The notes under the pieces were generated by a model. It was not told the DNA's origin. It did no database searches and saw only the letters and a program-made list of their open reading frames with translations. From positions 434,001 through 498,000 of the forward strand of contig CAWIZO010000006.1 of the NCBI GenBank assembly GCA_963840665.1: a stretch of 64,000 bases of DNA, given 5' to 3'. This DNA is from DATFTE01 sp963840665. Lineage in GTDB: Bacteria > Acidobacteriota > Terriglobia > Terriglobales > Acidobacteriaceae. The translations under genes were made by a program, and so were the position numbers. Positions 35,564-43,710 of this stretch are shown piece after piece (position 1 is the stretch's first letter; every line of letters begins with the position of its first letter).

Positions 35564-36472
35564 CTATTTACCCCGGTGCCTTGATTTGATGGTCGGCCCA
35601 TCGCGCACGATCCGCAAGAACGCTTGCGCCTCGCTGCGCAGAGGGCGGTGGCGCGGATGAATGACGTCCAGGCTGCGCCCTAGCGGCTCGGCGTCCAATA
35701 TCTTCACGACCTGCCAGCTTGTGCTGCGGATTTCCTGCCCTACCGCCATCTGCGGAAGAAATGCCAGCCCTAGGCCCCGTTCCACCATGCGCTTTGCCGT
35801 TTCGATGCTATCGACTTCGAGCGCGACGTTCGGTACCAGGCCGGCGCGCCGAAACAGGCCGGTGGTGAGCGTCCAGTCACTGGAGCCGCGTTCATAAAAG
35901 ATCAGCGGCCAGCTTGCCACCTGCTCCAGGTGAGCGCGGCGCGCGTGCTTCGGGCCATGCACTGGATTGGCCATCAGCAACAGCGGATCGTCCCGCAAGC
36001 TAATCGTCTCGACTTCCGGATGCTGCAGCGAACGCGCCAGCCCGATCTCCACTTCCTCGCCTAACACCATGTCGAGCACTTCTTTCGAATGTCCGGAACG
36101 AATTGTGATGGTGATTTTCGGATGGACGCGGTGAAACCGCTTTAGCACGTCGGGAAGGAAGTAGACCGAAATGGAGAGCGCGGCCGCAATTTCCAGTGGC
36201 CCGCCCTTGCCCGGTTGCTGGTCGTGCACTGCCTGGCGCGCCAGCGACGCGGTTCGCAAAAGCTGTTCGGCGTAAGGACGCAGAATGCGTCCCGACTCCG
36301 AAAGGGTCAGCCCGCTGCGGGAGCGCGCGAACAAAGACACGTTCAGCGACTGCTCCAGCGCCTTGATGCGGGCGCTCACCGCGGGCTGGCTCACGCGCAG
36401 CGCTTCCGCCGCCCGGTGAAAACCGCCAAAGGTTGCTACCGCCAGAAAGGTTTCGAGCTGGTCGATTTCCAC
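35564..36472 (-). CDS. LysR-type transcriptional regulator, divergent from the glyoxylate operon
   Basis: 302 aa with the LysR helix-turn-helix FLAVATFGGFHRAAEALRVSQPAVSARIKALE (residues 9-39, quoted in part) and a substrate-binding domain (LEIAAALSISVYFLPDVLKRF, GEEVEIGLARSL). It is transcribed away from aceB-aceA, the classic layout in which a LysR protein controls the adjacent operon. A 13-bp dyad of T-N11-A form sits 64 bp upstream of its start. The effector is unknown; glyoxylate, PEP or pyruvate would be sensible candidates (inference). Confidence 0.92.
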   Translation of the reverse strand: MEIDQLETFLAVATFGGFHRAAEALRVSQPAVSARIKALEQSLNVSLFARSRSGLTLSESGRILRPYAEQLLRTASLARQAVHDQQPGKGGPLEIAAALSISVYFLPDVLKRFHRVHPKITITIRSGHSKEVLDMVLGEEVEIGLARSLQHPEVETISLRDDPLLLMANPVHGPKHARRAHLEQVASWPLIFYERGSSDWTLTTGLFRRAGLVPNVALEVDSIETAKRMVERGLGLAFLPQMAVGQEIRSTSWQVVKILDAEPLGRSLDVIHPRHRPLRSEAQAFLRIVRDGPTIKSRHRGK

Positions 36473-36837
36473 GCCGTCCTCAATTGCACTAACAACGTCT
36501 TTCTATCGTAGTTCTTGTCTTCGATCAACATTTTTTATCAGGGTGATAGAAACATTCCGTTTGACCGAAAAGGCCTGGTGCAACAGAATTTGCCTCACGG
36601 TATGTGGGGCCGGGTCGTAAACCCGGCGCTAGGAGCGAGTTTTAATCCGACGCTGCGGGGCCATGCAAGGCCCGGCCATCACAAGGTTGCCGGGCGCAGG
36701 GCCGCCGGTACCAGAGGGAAGTCGAGGGCGCGATTGCACCCCGGGTATCCCGCGAACAAGCGGCCAACCGGCTTGTAAATGCGGCGACACCTCCCTCCGC
36801 AACGAGCATCGAAGCAGCGCGAACGAAGGTGAGGCGC
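36473..36837. other. LysR-aceB divergent intergenic region
   Basis: 365 bp without a gene. It holds the putative LysR box (36536-36548) and, farther on, a GC-rich aceB leader (36600-36830). The leader contains a CGGGTCGTAAACCCGGCGCTAGG hairpin-like stretch and ends in GAGG before the aceB ATG. Nothing else is recognisable. Confidence 0.6.
36536..36548. promoter_or_regulatory. Putative LysR-type operator (T-N11-A dyad)
   Basis: TATCAGGGTGATA is a perfect dyad (TATCA-GGG-TGATA) of exactly the T-N11-A form bound by LysR regulators. It lies 64 bp from the LysR start and within the intergenic region shared with aceB. Confidence 0.6.
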
Positions 36838-38425
36838 ATGGCAATTTCGACCGTTAACACGACTCCCGAGATTGGGCTTCCAACTCAATCTCCCCCCACA
36901 GGATTCTCCCCTGAGCGCGAGCTTCCCGCAGGCTTCCTCGATTTTCTTACTCCCTTGCACCAGCGTTTTGCTCCTCGACAGCGTGAACTCGTCGCGGAAC
37001 GCAAGCGAGGTGCTCGCGGAATCGTTGCAGGGCGAAAAACCTACTCATCGCTATCCCGCGGAAGCCGTTCGTAATGGCTGGCGCATACAGTTGCCTGAGT
37101 GGTGCCAGGATCAGCGAAATCAGATGACGGGCCCCGCCGACGAGGCTGAACTGGTCGTAAAAATGTTGAACTCGGGCGCGCCCGGCGTGATGCTCGATCT
37201 CGAAGATTCCACGGTCAACGAATGGGATCACCAGCGACTCGGCGTCGAAAACATTCTGGCTGCGCTTGCGGGGCACGCTGACCTACTTCGATAAGAAGCG
37301 CGACCGTGTCGTCGGCATTCAGCCCAGCAAGACTGTGATCTGGATCGCGCCCGCGGCTTGCATTTGCAGCAGGCGCGGAATTCTTCGGCGAGCCGACGCC
37401 GGCATCCCTGTTCGACGTGGCCCGCGTTGCGTACCAGGTCGATCCGTCAGAACTGAAGCATCCGCTGGCTTTCTATATTCCGAAATCCGAATCGGCCGAA
37501 GAAGCCCTCTGGTGGCGCGATGTTTTCCAGGCGATCTCCGAGGCTCGCGGCTGGCCGCGCGATTACATCAAGTGCATGGCGCTGGTCGAGTCGCACCCGC
37601 TGGCCTTCCAGATGGAAGAGTTCCTCTACAACCTGCGTGATCACATCGTGGGACTGAACCTCGGCCGCTGGGATTACATGGCCAGCCTGATTCATTTCAA
37701 CCTGACGGATCCTGAGTGGGTTCTGCCTGATCGCAATACCATTCCGCACAACGTGCCGTTTTTCCAAAACCTGCGCGAGCTGATGCCGGAAATTTGCCAC
37801 AAGCGCGGCATGCTGGCGATCGGCGGCATGACTGCGCTCTATCCCAGCCGCGAGGATGCGGAACTCAACGCACGCGCTCTCGACGTACTCGCGAAAGACA
37901 AGAAGAACGAAGCCGATTGCCTCATGGATGGGGCCTGGACGGGACATCCCGACCAGAACCAGATCGCGCTCGAGCAGTTTCCCTTTCCCAACCAGCTACA
38001 GTGCGCGCGCCCGCAAACGCCGAACGCTATCCCGATCTGCGTCCGTCACCGAGCAACGTTGGGAAGCAGCACGCTGGCGGGCACTCGCGCCGCGGTGCGC
38101 ACCATCATTCGATACCGCAACGGGGTGTTGAACGGCAAGGGCGCCAGCCTGCTCGACGGTTACATGGAAGACCTGGCCACCGACCGCATCTATCGACTGA
38201 TGATCGCGCAACGCATGCGGCACAACGAACACGTAGACATCGTTGATGACAACGGCAGCTGCGTCGCTCACACTCCCGAATTCATCGCGCAGCTTGTTCG
38301 ACGAGGAACTGGAAAAGCTGATTTCCGAACCCGGGTAAGGATTTGGGCACGCAAGAAACGTCTTCGCGAGGCCCGGCGCATCAGCGAAGCGATGATCGTG
38401 AACGGCGAAGTTCAACCCGCATTAA
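36838..38425 (+). CDS. aceB: Malate synthase A, with several frameshifts
   Basis: ATG at 36838 preceded by GAGG. Joined frames give about 525 aa: LDFLTPLHQRFAPRQREL, ESLQGEKPTHRYPAEAVRNG, GVMLDLEDSTVNEWDHQRL, FDVARVAYQVDPSELKHPL, ESHPLAFQMEEFLYNLRDHI, GLNLGRWDYMASLIHFNLTD and MIAQRMRHNEHVDIVDD. Breaks fall near 36990, 37265, 37350, 38025 and, for the natural end ISEAMIVNGEFNPH, near 38411. The stop is then at 38423-38425. It condenses glyoxylate with acetyl-CoA in the glyoxylate shunt. It is co-directional with aceA 47 bp downstream. Confidence 0.9.
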
Positions 38426-38472
38426 CCGATACTCAACGCCGAGCCACGGACCGGCGACAGAAGGACGAACAC

Positions 38473-39856
38473 ATGGCAGCAACGGAAATGGCACAAAGCG
38501 ACACGGAAACGGGAAGACCAACGAGCCGCGTGGGATGGAATCACTCGCCCTTACACCACTGAGGACGTGGAGAAGCCTGCGCGGCTCGATGAAAATCGAG
38601 TACACGCTCGCTCGGCAAGGCGCCGAGCGTCTGTGGGATCTGCTTCACTCCGAGACCTACGTCCGCGCGCTGGGCGCCATGACCGGCAACCAGGCCATGC
38701 AGCAGGTAAAAGCCGGACTCCAAGCCATCTACGTGAGCGGCTGGCAAGTCGCCGCCGACGCCAACGACGCCGGCCAGATGTATCCCGACCAGAGCCTCTA
38801 TCCGGCCGACAGCGTTCCGAGCCTCGTTCGCCGCATCAATCAGGCCCTGCAACGTGCCGACCAGGTCCATCACGCCGAAGGCAAAGATGGCGTGCACTGG
38901 TTCGCGCCCATGATCGCCGACGCTGAAGCCGGATTTGGCGGCAACCTGAACGCTTTCGAACTCATGAAAGCCATGATCGAAGCCGGCGCCGCCTGCGTGC
39001 ATTTTGAAGATCAGCTCTCCTCTGCCAAGAAGTGCGGACACCTCGGCGGGAAAGTCCTGGTACCCACAGTCGAGGCCATTCAGAAGCTCGTCGCTGCACG
39101 TCTGGCCGCCGATGTCATGGGCGTTCCCACGCTGATCATGGCTCGCACCGATGCTGACAGCTCCAACTTGCTGACCAGCGACATCGATCCCCGCGACCAC
39201 GAATTCCTGACCGGAGAACGCACCCCCGAAGGCTTTTACTGCATTCGCGGAGGCATCAAGTCGGCCATCGCCCGGGCCATCGCTTACGCGCCCTACGCCG
39301 ACCTGATCTGGTGCGAGACGTCGCATCCTTCGCTCGAGGAAGCCCGCGAGTTTGCCGACGCAGTCCACGAAAAGTTTCCCGGCAAGATGCTGGCCTACAA
39401 CTGCTCGCCTTCGTTCAACTGGAGAAAGAACCTCGACGACGCCACCATCGAGAAGTTTCCAGCGCGAGCTGGCGTCCATGGGATACAAGTTCCAGTTCAT
39501 CACGCTGGCCGGCTTCCACGCGTTGAACCTGTCGATGTTCGAGCTGGCTCGAGGCCTACAAGACCGATGCCATGACCGCATACTGCCGCCTGCAAGAAAA
39601 GGAATTCAGCCGCGAACGCGACTATGGATACGAAGCCGTGAAGCACCAGCGCTTCGTCGGCACCGGATACTTCGATCAGGTCACGCAGGTGATCGCCGGC
39701 GGGACATCGTCCGTGACCGCGCTTGCCGGCTCTACCGAGGCTGCGCAGTTCACGCCGAGCAAAGCCCCGGCTTATTCCGGAAAGGGTCCGGACGCGGGCT
39801 GCCAGCCAATTCTCGGCGATTGCCCGTCGAACCTGGTGGTGACCATCCGCGAGTAA
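38473..39856 (+). CDS. aceA: Isocitrate lyase, with several frameshifts
   Basis: ATG at 38473 with AAGGA upstream. The frame is lost and regained near 38518-38575, where the native reading passes through TRPYTTEDVEK and LRGSMKIEYTLARQGAERLW. The core is intact: YVSGWQVAADANDAGQMYPD, HWFAPMIADAEAGFGG, the catalytic KKCGHLGGKVLVPT, MARTDADSS and YNCSPSFNWRKNLDD. One extra base near 39461 and one at 39550 interrupt FQRELASMGYKFQF and MFELAEAYKTDAMTAYCRLQ. It cleaves isocitrate to glyoxylate and succinate. The operon ends in a terminator at 39881. Confidence 0.93.
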
Positions 39857-39880
39857 CTACAAGATTGTTTTCGCAAAACC

Positions 39881-39916
39881 AAACCATTCTCCTTCCGGGG
39901 AGAATGGTTTTCTTTT
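39881..39916 (+). terminator. Rho-independent terminator of the aceBA operon
   Basis: A perfect 12-bp stem AAACCATTCTCC/GGAGAATGGTTT with a TTCCGG tetraloop-like loop, followed by a T-rich run (TTTTCTTTTTG). Confidence 0.95.
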
Positions 39917-40113
39917 TGTGTCTCGAATCTGGACTCCGGGGTCGGGCAGGGCTCGAGGGCTCAAACAAGGCATCTGTCGCGGATTTTCACAGTTGACACA
40001 GTGGTGCGAGCCGGAGCTAAATAGCTCCGCCGGGTTTCCCTTATCAGCGAACGCCGATCTCCCTCCCCTGGAGTTCGCTGTGTGCACCACAAAGAAACCT
40101 GCCAGGAGAGAAG

Positions 40114-40392
40114 ATGAATAAAGCCGATCTCATTGACCGCATTGCAAGCGGTGCCGGTATCAGCAAAACGCAAGCTGCAGCTGCCATCGACACCTCGGTA
40201 GAGAGCATCACGGCCGCTTTGAAAAAGGGAGATCGAGTGGCCTTGATTGGTTTTGGTACCTTCTCCGTATCACAGAGAAAGGCCCGCAACGGACGCAATC
40301 CGCAGACAGGCGCCACTCTGAAAATCGCAGCCCGCAAGGTTGCGAAGTTCACTCCAGGAGCAGAACTAAAAAAGGCAGTCAACCGAAAATAG
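40114..40392 (+). CDS. hup: HU family DNA-binding protein
   Basis: 92 aa. It shows the HU fold: NKADLIDRIASGAGISKTQA, AITAALKKGD-type helix, the dimer saddle VALIGFGTFSVSQRKARNGRNPQTG (given in part), and the intercalating-loop region NPQTGATLKIAARK. Pro at the tip (RNPQTG) is conserved. It is an abundant nucleoid-architecture protein with non-specific DNA binding. The RBS AGGAG lies 8-10 bp before the ATG. It is monocistronic with its own terminator-like hairpin. Confidence 0.96.
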   Translation: MNKADLIDRIASGAGISKTQAAAAIDTSVESITAALKKGDRVALIGFGTFSVSQRKARNGRNPQTGATLKIAARKVAKFTPGAELKKAVNRK

Positions 40393-40412
40393 GGGTCCAA
40401 GGTTTCCGGGGT

Positions 40413-40449
40413 AGGGCGGCAGGGTCAAATCCTCGCCGCCTTTGTTATT
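40413..40449 (+). terminator. Probable terminator of hup
   Basis: Stem GGCGGCAGG/CCTCGCCGCC with one bulged base and a 7-nt loop, followed by TTTGTTATTTT. Confidence 0.7.
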
Positions 40450-40603
40450 TTGGCGATGCAGCCCGGACGCCTCGTCCGGGACCGATGCGAAGCGAGGAAG
40501 TCCTCGACTGATGAAAGCAAACCGCTTAGCGACGCTCTCAGGGTTGCTGAATCCGCCACCCGTCCTATAGAATCTAAAGGTTCCGAAAAGAGGTCAGAGT
40601 CCC

Positions 40604-40837
40604 ATGAAGGCAGCTATCCATCCGAACTACAACGAAATACGCGTGATGTGCGCGTGCGGCAACAACTTCACCACCCGGTCGACCCATAAGGGCGACATCC
40701 ACGTAGAAATCTGCTCGAACTGCCATCCGTTCTTTACTGGCAAGCAGAAGCTCATGGATACCGCGGGCCGCGTGGAGCGTTTCCGCCGCAAGTACGCCAA
40801 GAGCGACGCCGCCAAGGCGGAAGCAGCCAAGAAGTAA
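40604..40837 (+). CDS. rpmE: 50S ribosomal protein L31 (zinc-containing form)
   Basis: 77 aa. Begins MKAAIHPNYNEIRVMCACGN and has CACGNNFTTRSTHKGDIHV and CSNCHPFFTGKQKLMDTAGR. The CxC...CxxC set is the zinc ribbon of the C+ type of L31, which is normally the zinc-replete paralogue. The C-terminus is Lys/Ala-rich (AKSDAAKAEAAKK). RBS AGAGG precedes the ATG. Not part of a large ribosomal cluster, as usual for rpmE. Confidence 0.97.
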   Translation: MKAAIHPNYNEIRVMCACGNNFTTRSTHKGDIHVEICSNCHPFFTGKQKLMDTAGRVERFRRKYAKSDAAKAEAAKK

Positions 40838-40858
40838 GTCGCCCCAGCGTAAGAGTTC

Positions 40859-40888
40859 AAAAGCCTCCCTTTGCGGAGGCTTTTCTCT
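40859..40888 (+). terminator. Rho-independent terminator of rpmE
   Basis: Perfect 10-bp stem AAAAGCCTCC/GGAGGCTTTT with a short CTTTGC loop followed by CTCTTTT. Confidence 0.9.
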
Positions 40889-40959
40889 TTTAGCGTGGAG
40901 CTTTTCTCTGCGTCCTTTGTGGATTTTCTTCGCGGTCTCTGCGTTTTAAGATTTGGGTT

Positions 40960-41538
40960 TTACTCGTCATCCATCGTGATCGGATCACCCACAATGTTGT
41001 AATAAACCTCTTTAGGCTTAGCTGGCTTCGGGGGGGCCACGGGCTTTGCCGACACGGGTGCCGCGACCGGAGCAACCACCGGGGGGGCCTGAACGGGAGT
41101 GGGCTGAACTGGCGCAGGTTGGACGACCTGCACTGGCTTCGGAGACGCAACCGGCGGAGTAACCGCAGCGGCCTTCGGAGCAGGCGCCACTGCACTCTGC
41201 AATGACGACGATCCGGGAACCGTCGCCACCCTCCGGACCACAACCCTTCCAGGCTTCTGGACCCAAGAATTCAAAACCGCCGCCACAATCCCCGCCAGGC
41301 AGAACTCCAGGATCGCAATAAAGAGCGCGGGAACATCAATATCCCCCTTGCCCAGATACAGCGGTGAAGCCGGGTCACCGCCCATGACACGTGCCGTCAA
41401 CGGCACCAGCAAATGCGCGGTCAGGGCTACCACCAAAGCCCAGATCGCCTGTCCTAGCACCAGGGCGAGCACGATCCGCATGATCCATTTTTTTGAGTCA
41501 GCAGCTGACAATGAAGGGGAATTCGATGATTCTTCCAT
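40960..41538 (-). CDS. Membrane protein with Pro/Ala/Val-rich C-terminal tail
   Basis: 192 aa from the ATG at 41538. It has two transmembrane helices: IMRIVLALVLGQAIWALVVA (about residues 19-40) and FIAILEFCLAGIVAAVLNSWV (about 72-93). A long disordered tail rich in PVAPVAAPV, PAPVQPTPVQAPP and similar runs follows, then an acidic end (IVGDPITMDDE). The tail could span the periplasm. The function is unknown. Longer upstream reading frames extend into the dusB leader and are not believed. Confidence 0.7.
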   Translation of the reverse strand: MEESSNSPSLSAADSKKWIMRIVLALVLGQAIWALVVALTAHLLVPLTARVMGGDPASPLYLGKGDIDVPALFIAILEFCLAGIVAAVLNSWVQKPGRVVVRRVATVPGSSSLQSAVAPAPKAAAVTPPVASPKPVQVVQPAPVQPTPVQAPPVVAPVAAPVSAKPVAPPKPAKPKEVYYNIVGDPITMDDE

Positions 41539-41710
41539 GGGATACGCCTCGGATTCCTCCGATTGTGACACATCCGCCAATTGCGGGGAAAGCCAGTTAA
41601 AATAGCCACGTGCGTAAGTACTGGGAAAATCCGCCCGAGGCTCGAACCGGCCGACAAGCCCGTCCCAGCGTCCGTGTCTCTCGGAGGCATGACCGATCGC
41701 TCCCGCCACC

Positions 41711-42754
41711 GTGCTCGCCCCCATGGCCGGCGTGACCGATACCGTCTTCCGTCGCTTCATCCGCAACCTCGGCGGCTGCGGACTGATCATGACAGAGTTC
41801 ACCTCGGCCGACGGCATCCTGCGCCACAAAGATCGCAAGGCTGAACGGTACCTGACGTTTTACGGAGACGAGCATCCCATCTCGGCCCAGCTTTTTGGCA
41901 GCGATCCCCAGGTGATGTCGGAAGCCGCAAAGATCGTCGAGGGCTTGGGCTTCGATCTGGTCGACTTGAATCTCGGATGCCCCGCGAAAAAAGTTGTGAA
42001 GTGCAACGGAGGCTCCGGCCTGTTGCGCGACCTGCCCGCCATTGGCGAGATCTTCAAAGCCGTGCGCGCCGCGGTGAAGATTCCTTTCACCGTGAAATTC
42101 CGCGCGGGATGGAACGACCAGGAAATCGTTTGCGTTGAACTGGCCAAGATGGCCGAAGATTGCGGCCTATGCGCCGTCGCCCTGCACGCCCGCACCCGCG
42201 AACAGGGCTATACCGGTCAAGCCCGCTGGGACTGGATCGCCGCCGTGAAAGACGCGGTGAAAATTCCCGTGATCGGCAACGGAGACATTCGCACCCCGGA
42301 AGACGCCAGTGCCATGGTGACGCAAACGGGATGTGACGCTGTCATGATCGGGCGCACCGCCGCATCGAATCCCTGGATCTTCCGCCAGATTGCGCAATAC
42401 ACAGAGCGTGTAGGGGTGAAGCCTCCCTCACCAGATTGTCATCCTGAGGAGCCGTTTTTTGGCGACGAAGGATCTGGGCGTGCCACGAATTATGACGCCC
42501 CGCTGTACCACGAACCCTCTGAATTCGACCGCTACCAGATGATCCGCACCTATTTTCAAATGCTGGTCGAAGAAGAACTCCCCGACGCTCCGGGCAAGAT
42601 GAAACAATTCGCCTCATGGTTCACTCACGGTGTCCCCGGAGGCGCCGCCCTCCGCAAGACCATCTACGAAGCCAAAGCCGCCCCGGAAATTTTGGGCAGA
42701 GTAGAAAACTTCTTCGAGGCGCGCCTGCAGCTGGAACTAGCAAAGTCCATGTAG
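41711..42754 (+). CDS. dusB: tRNA-dihydrouridine synthase B, with a repeat-derived insertion
   Basis: 347 aa in the given frame. Signature motifs: LAPMAGVTDTVFRRFIRNLG, DLNLGCPAKKVVKCNGGSGLL, the catalytic Cys region, VALHARTREQGYTGQARWDW, VIGNGDIRTPEDASAMV and CDAVMIGRTAASNPWIFRQI. The true N-terminus probably starts upstream of 41711: PIAPAT precedes V-L-A-P-M, separated by a single-base shift. Residues about 240-260 (DCHPEEPFFGDEGSGRATN) are encoded by an interspersed palindrome. FMN enzyme that reduces uridines in the tRNA D-loop. Confidence 0.94.
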   Translation: MLAPMAGVTDTVFRRFIRNLGGCGLIMTEFTSADGILRHKDRKAERYLTFYGDEHPISAQLFGSDPQVMSEAAKIVEGLGFDLVDLNLGCPAKKVVKCNGGSGLLRDLPAIGEIFKAVRAAVKIPFTVKFRAGWNDQEIVCVELAKMAEDCGLCAVALHARTREQGYTGQARWDWIAAVKDAVKIPVIGNGDIRTPEDASAMVTQTGCDAVMIGRTAASNPWIFRQIAQYTERVGVKPPSPDCHPEEPFFGDEGSGRATNYDAPLYHEPSEFDRYQMIRTYFQMLVEEELPDAPGKMKQFASWFTHGVPGGAALRKTIYEAKAAPEILGRVENFFEARLQLELAKSM

Positions 42755-42784
42755 GGACGGACGCCCTCGTCCGTCCATGTCGAG

Positions 42785-42850
42785 CGAAACAAATTCACCG
42801 CAAAGATCGCAAAGGACGCCAAGGAACTTTGCGGTCTTAGCGTTCTTTGC
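42785..42850. repeat. Interspersed palindrome CGCAAAGGACGC...GCGTTCTTTGCGGT
   Basis: Left half ACCGCAAAGATCGCAAAGGA, right half TTGCGGTCTTAGCGTTCTTT; together an inverted pair. Further copies of the CGCAAAGG(A)CGC core are at about 2245-2275, 8225-8270, 12545-12580, 17080-17105, 40905-40950 and 55050-55085. Confidence 0.8.
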
Positions 42851-42853
42851 GGT

Positions 42854-43687
42854 TTAAGCACTTTTCGCAACCATCTTCCCCAACCCATCCTTCTCAACGT
42901 AAGCCCACGGCATCTTTGGATCGTGTGTAAACAAAGTCAGCCACTTCCCCGGCAACGCCTCCGCGTAATAGCGTTTGCGACTCTCGATCGTCTCCAGCGG
43001 ATAGAGATCGAACGCCATGGCCCAGCTCACGTCGAGATGAGCCGTCGTGGGAATCAGATCGGAGATATAGCAAGCGGTCTTCTCTCCGCTCTGAATCAGA
43101 ATTGCCTGCATATCGCGAGTATGCCCGGGATACACCCGCACCGAAATTCCCGGCGCAATCTCCGCGTCTCCCTTGAGCAAGGTCATCTGCCCGCTTTCCA
43201 CCAGCGGATCATAATTCTCAGTGAAGTAACTGACGCCGTCGCGCTGGTTTTCATGCGCGTGTTTCCACTCGCCTTCCTGAACGTAATACTTCGCCTTGGG
43301 AAAAGTCGCGACCATCTGATCGCCCTTGCGGACGGTATTCCATCCGCAATGATCGAAGTGCAGATGGCTGTCGATGACGATGTCAATGTCCTCGGGCGCG
43401 AATCCCGCCGCCGAAAGATTGTCGAGCAGCTCCGCCGGCTGCCCGTAAATCTTCACCATCTTTTCCGATCCCTTGTTGCCGATACCGGTCTCGATTAACA
43501 CGGTGTGATCGCCTGTGCGAACCACAATTGAATTCAGTCCCACGGGAATCAGATTATTCTCGTCCACCTCGACTTTGCGCTTCCACAAACTCTTGGGGAC
43601 GACCCCGAAGAAGGCTCCGCCGTCGGAGTGATAGATGCCGTCCGAAACCGCCGTCAGTTCAAAATCGCCGAGAGTCAGGCGCTGCAT
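42854..43687 (-). CDS. MBL-fold metallohydrolase
   Basis: 277 aa, intact. The metallo-beta-lactamase motif is IVIDSHLHFDHCGWN (HxHxDH), with further ligands in RVYPGHTRDMQA and TACYISDLIPT and TLFTHDPKMPW. It is of the quorum-quenching-lactonase/MBL-hydrolase type, without signal peptide. The substrate is unknown (lactones, thioesters or glutathione conjugates are all possible). It starts 24 bp upstream of the end of the S9 peptidase gene on the same strand and may be the second gene of that operon. Confidence 0.9.
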   Translation of the reverse strand: MQRLTLGDFELTAVSDGIYHSDGGAFFGVVPKSLWKRKVEVDENNLIPVGLNSIVVRTGDHTVLIETGIGNKGSEKMVKIYGQPAELLDNLSAAGFAPEDIDIVIDSHLHFDHCGWNTVRKGDQMVATFPKAKYYVQEGEWKHAHENQRDGVSYFTENYDPLVESGQMTLLKGDAEIAPGISVRVYPGHTRDMQAILIQSGEKTACYISDLIPTTAHLDVSWAMAFDLYPLETIESRKRYYAEALPGKWLTLFTHDPKMPWAYVEKDGLGKMVAKSA

Positions 43688-43710
43688 GCGTCCTTCCCAA
43701 AACCTCGTGA

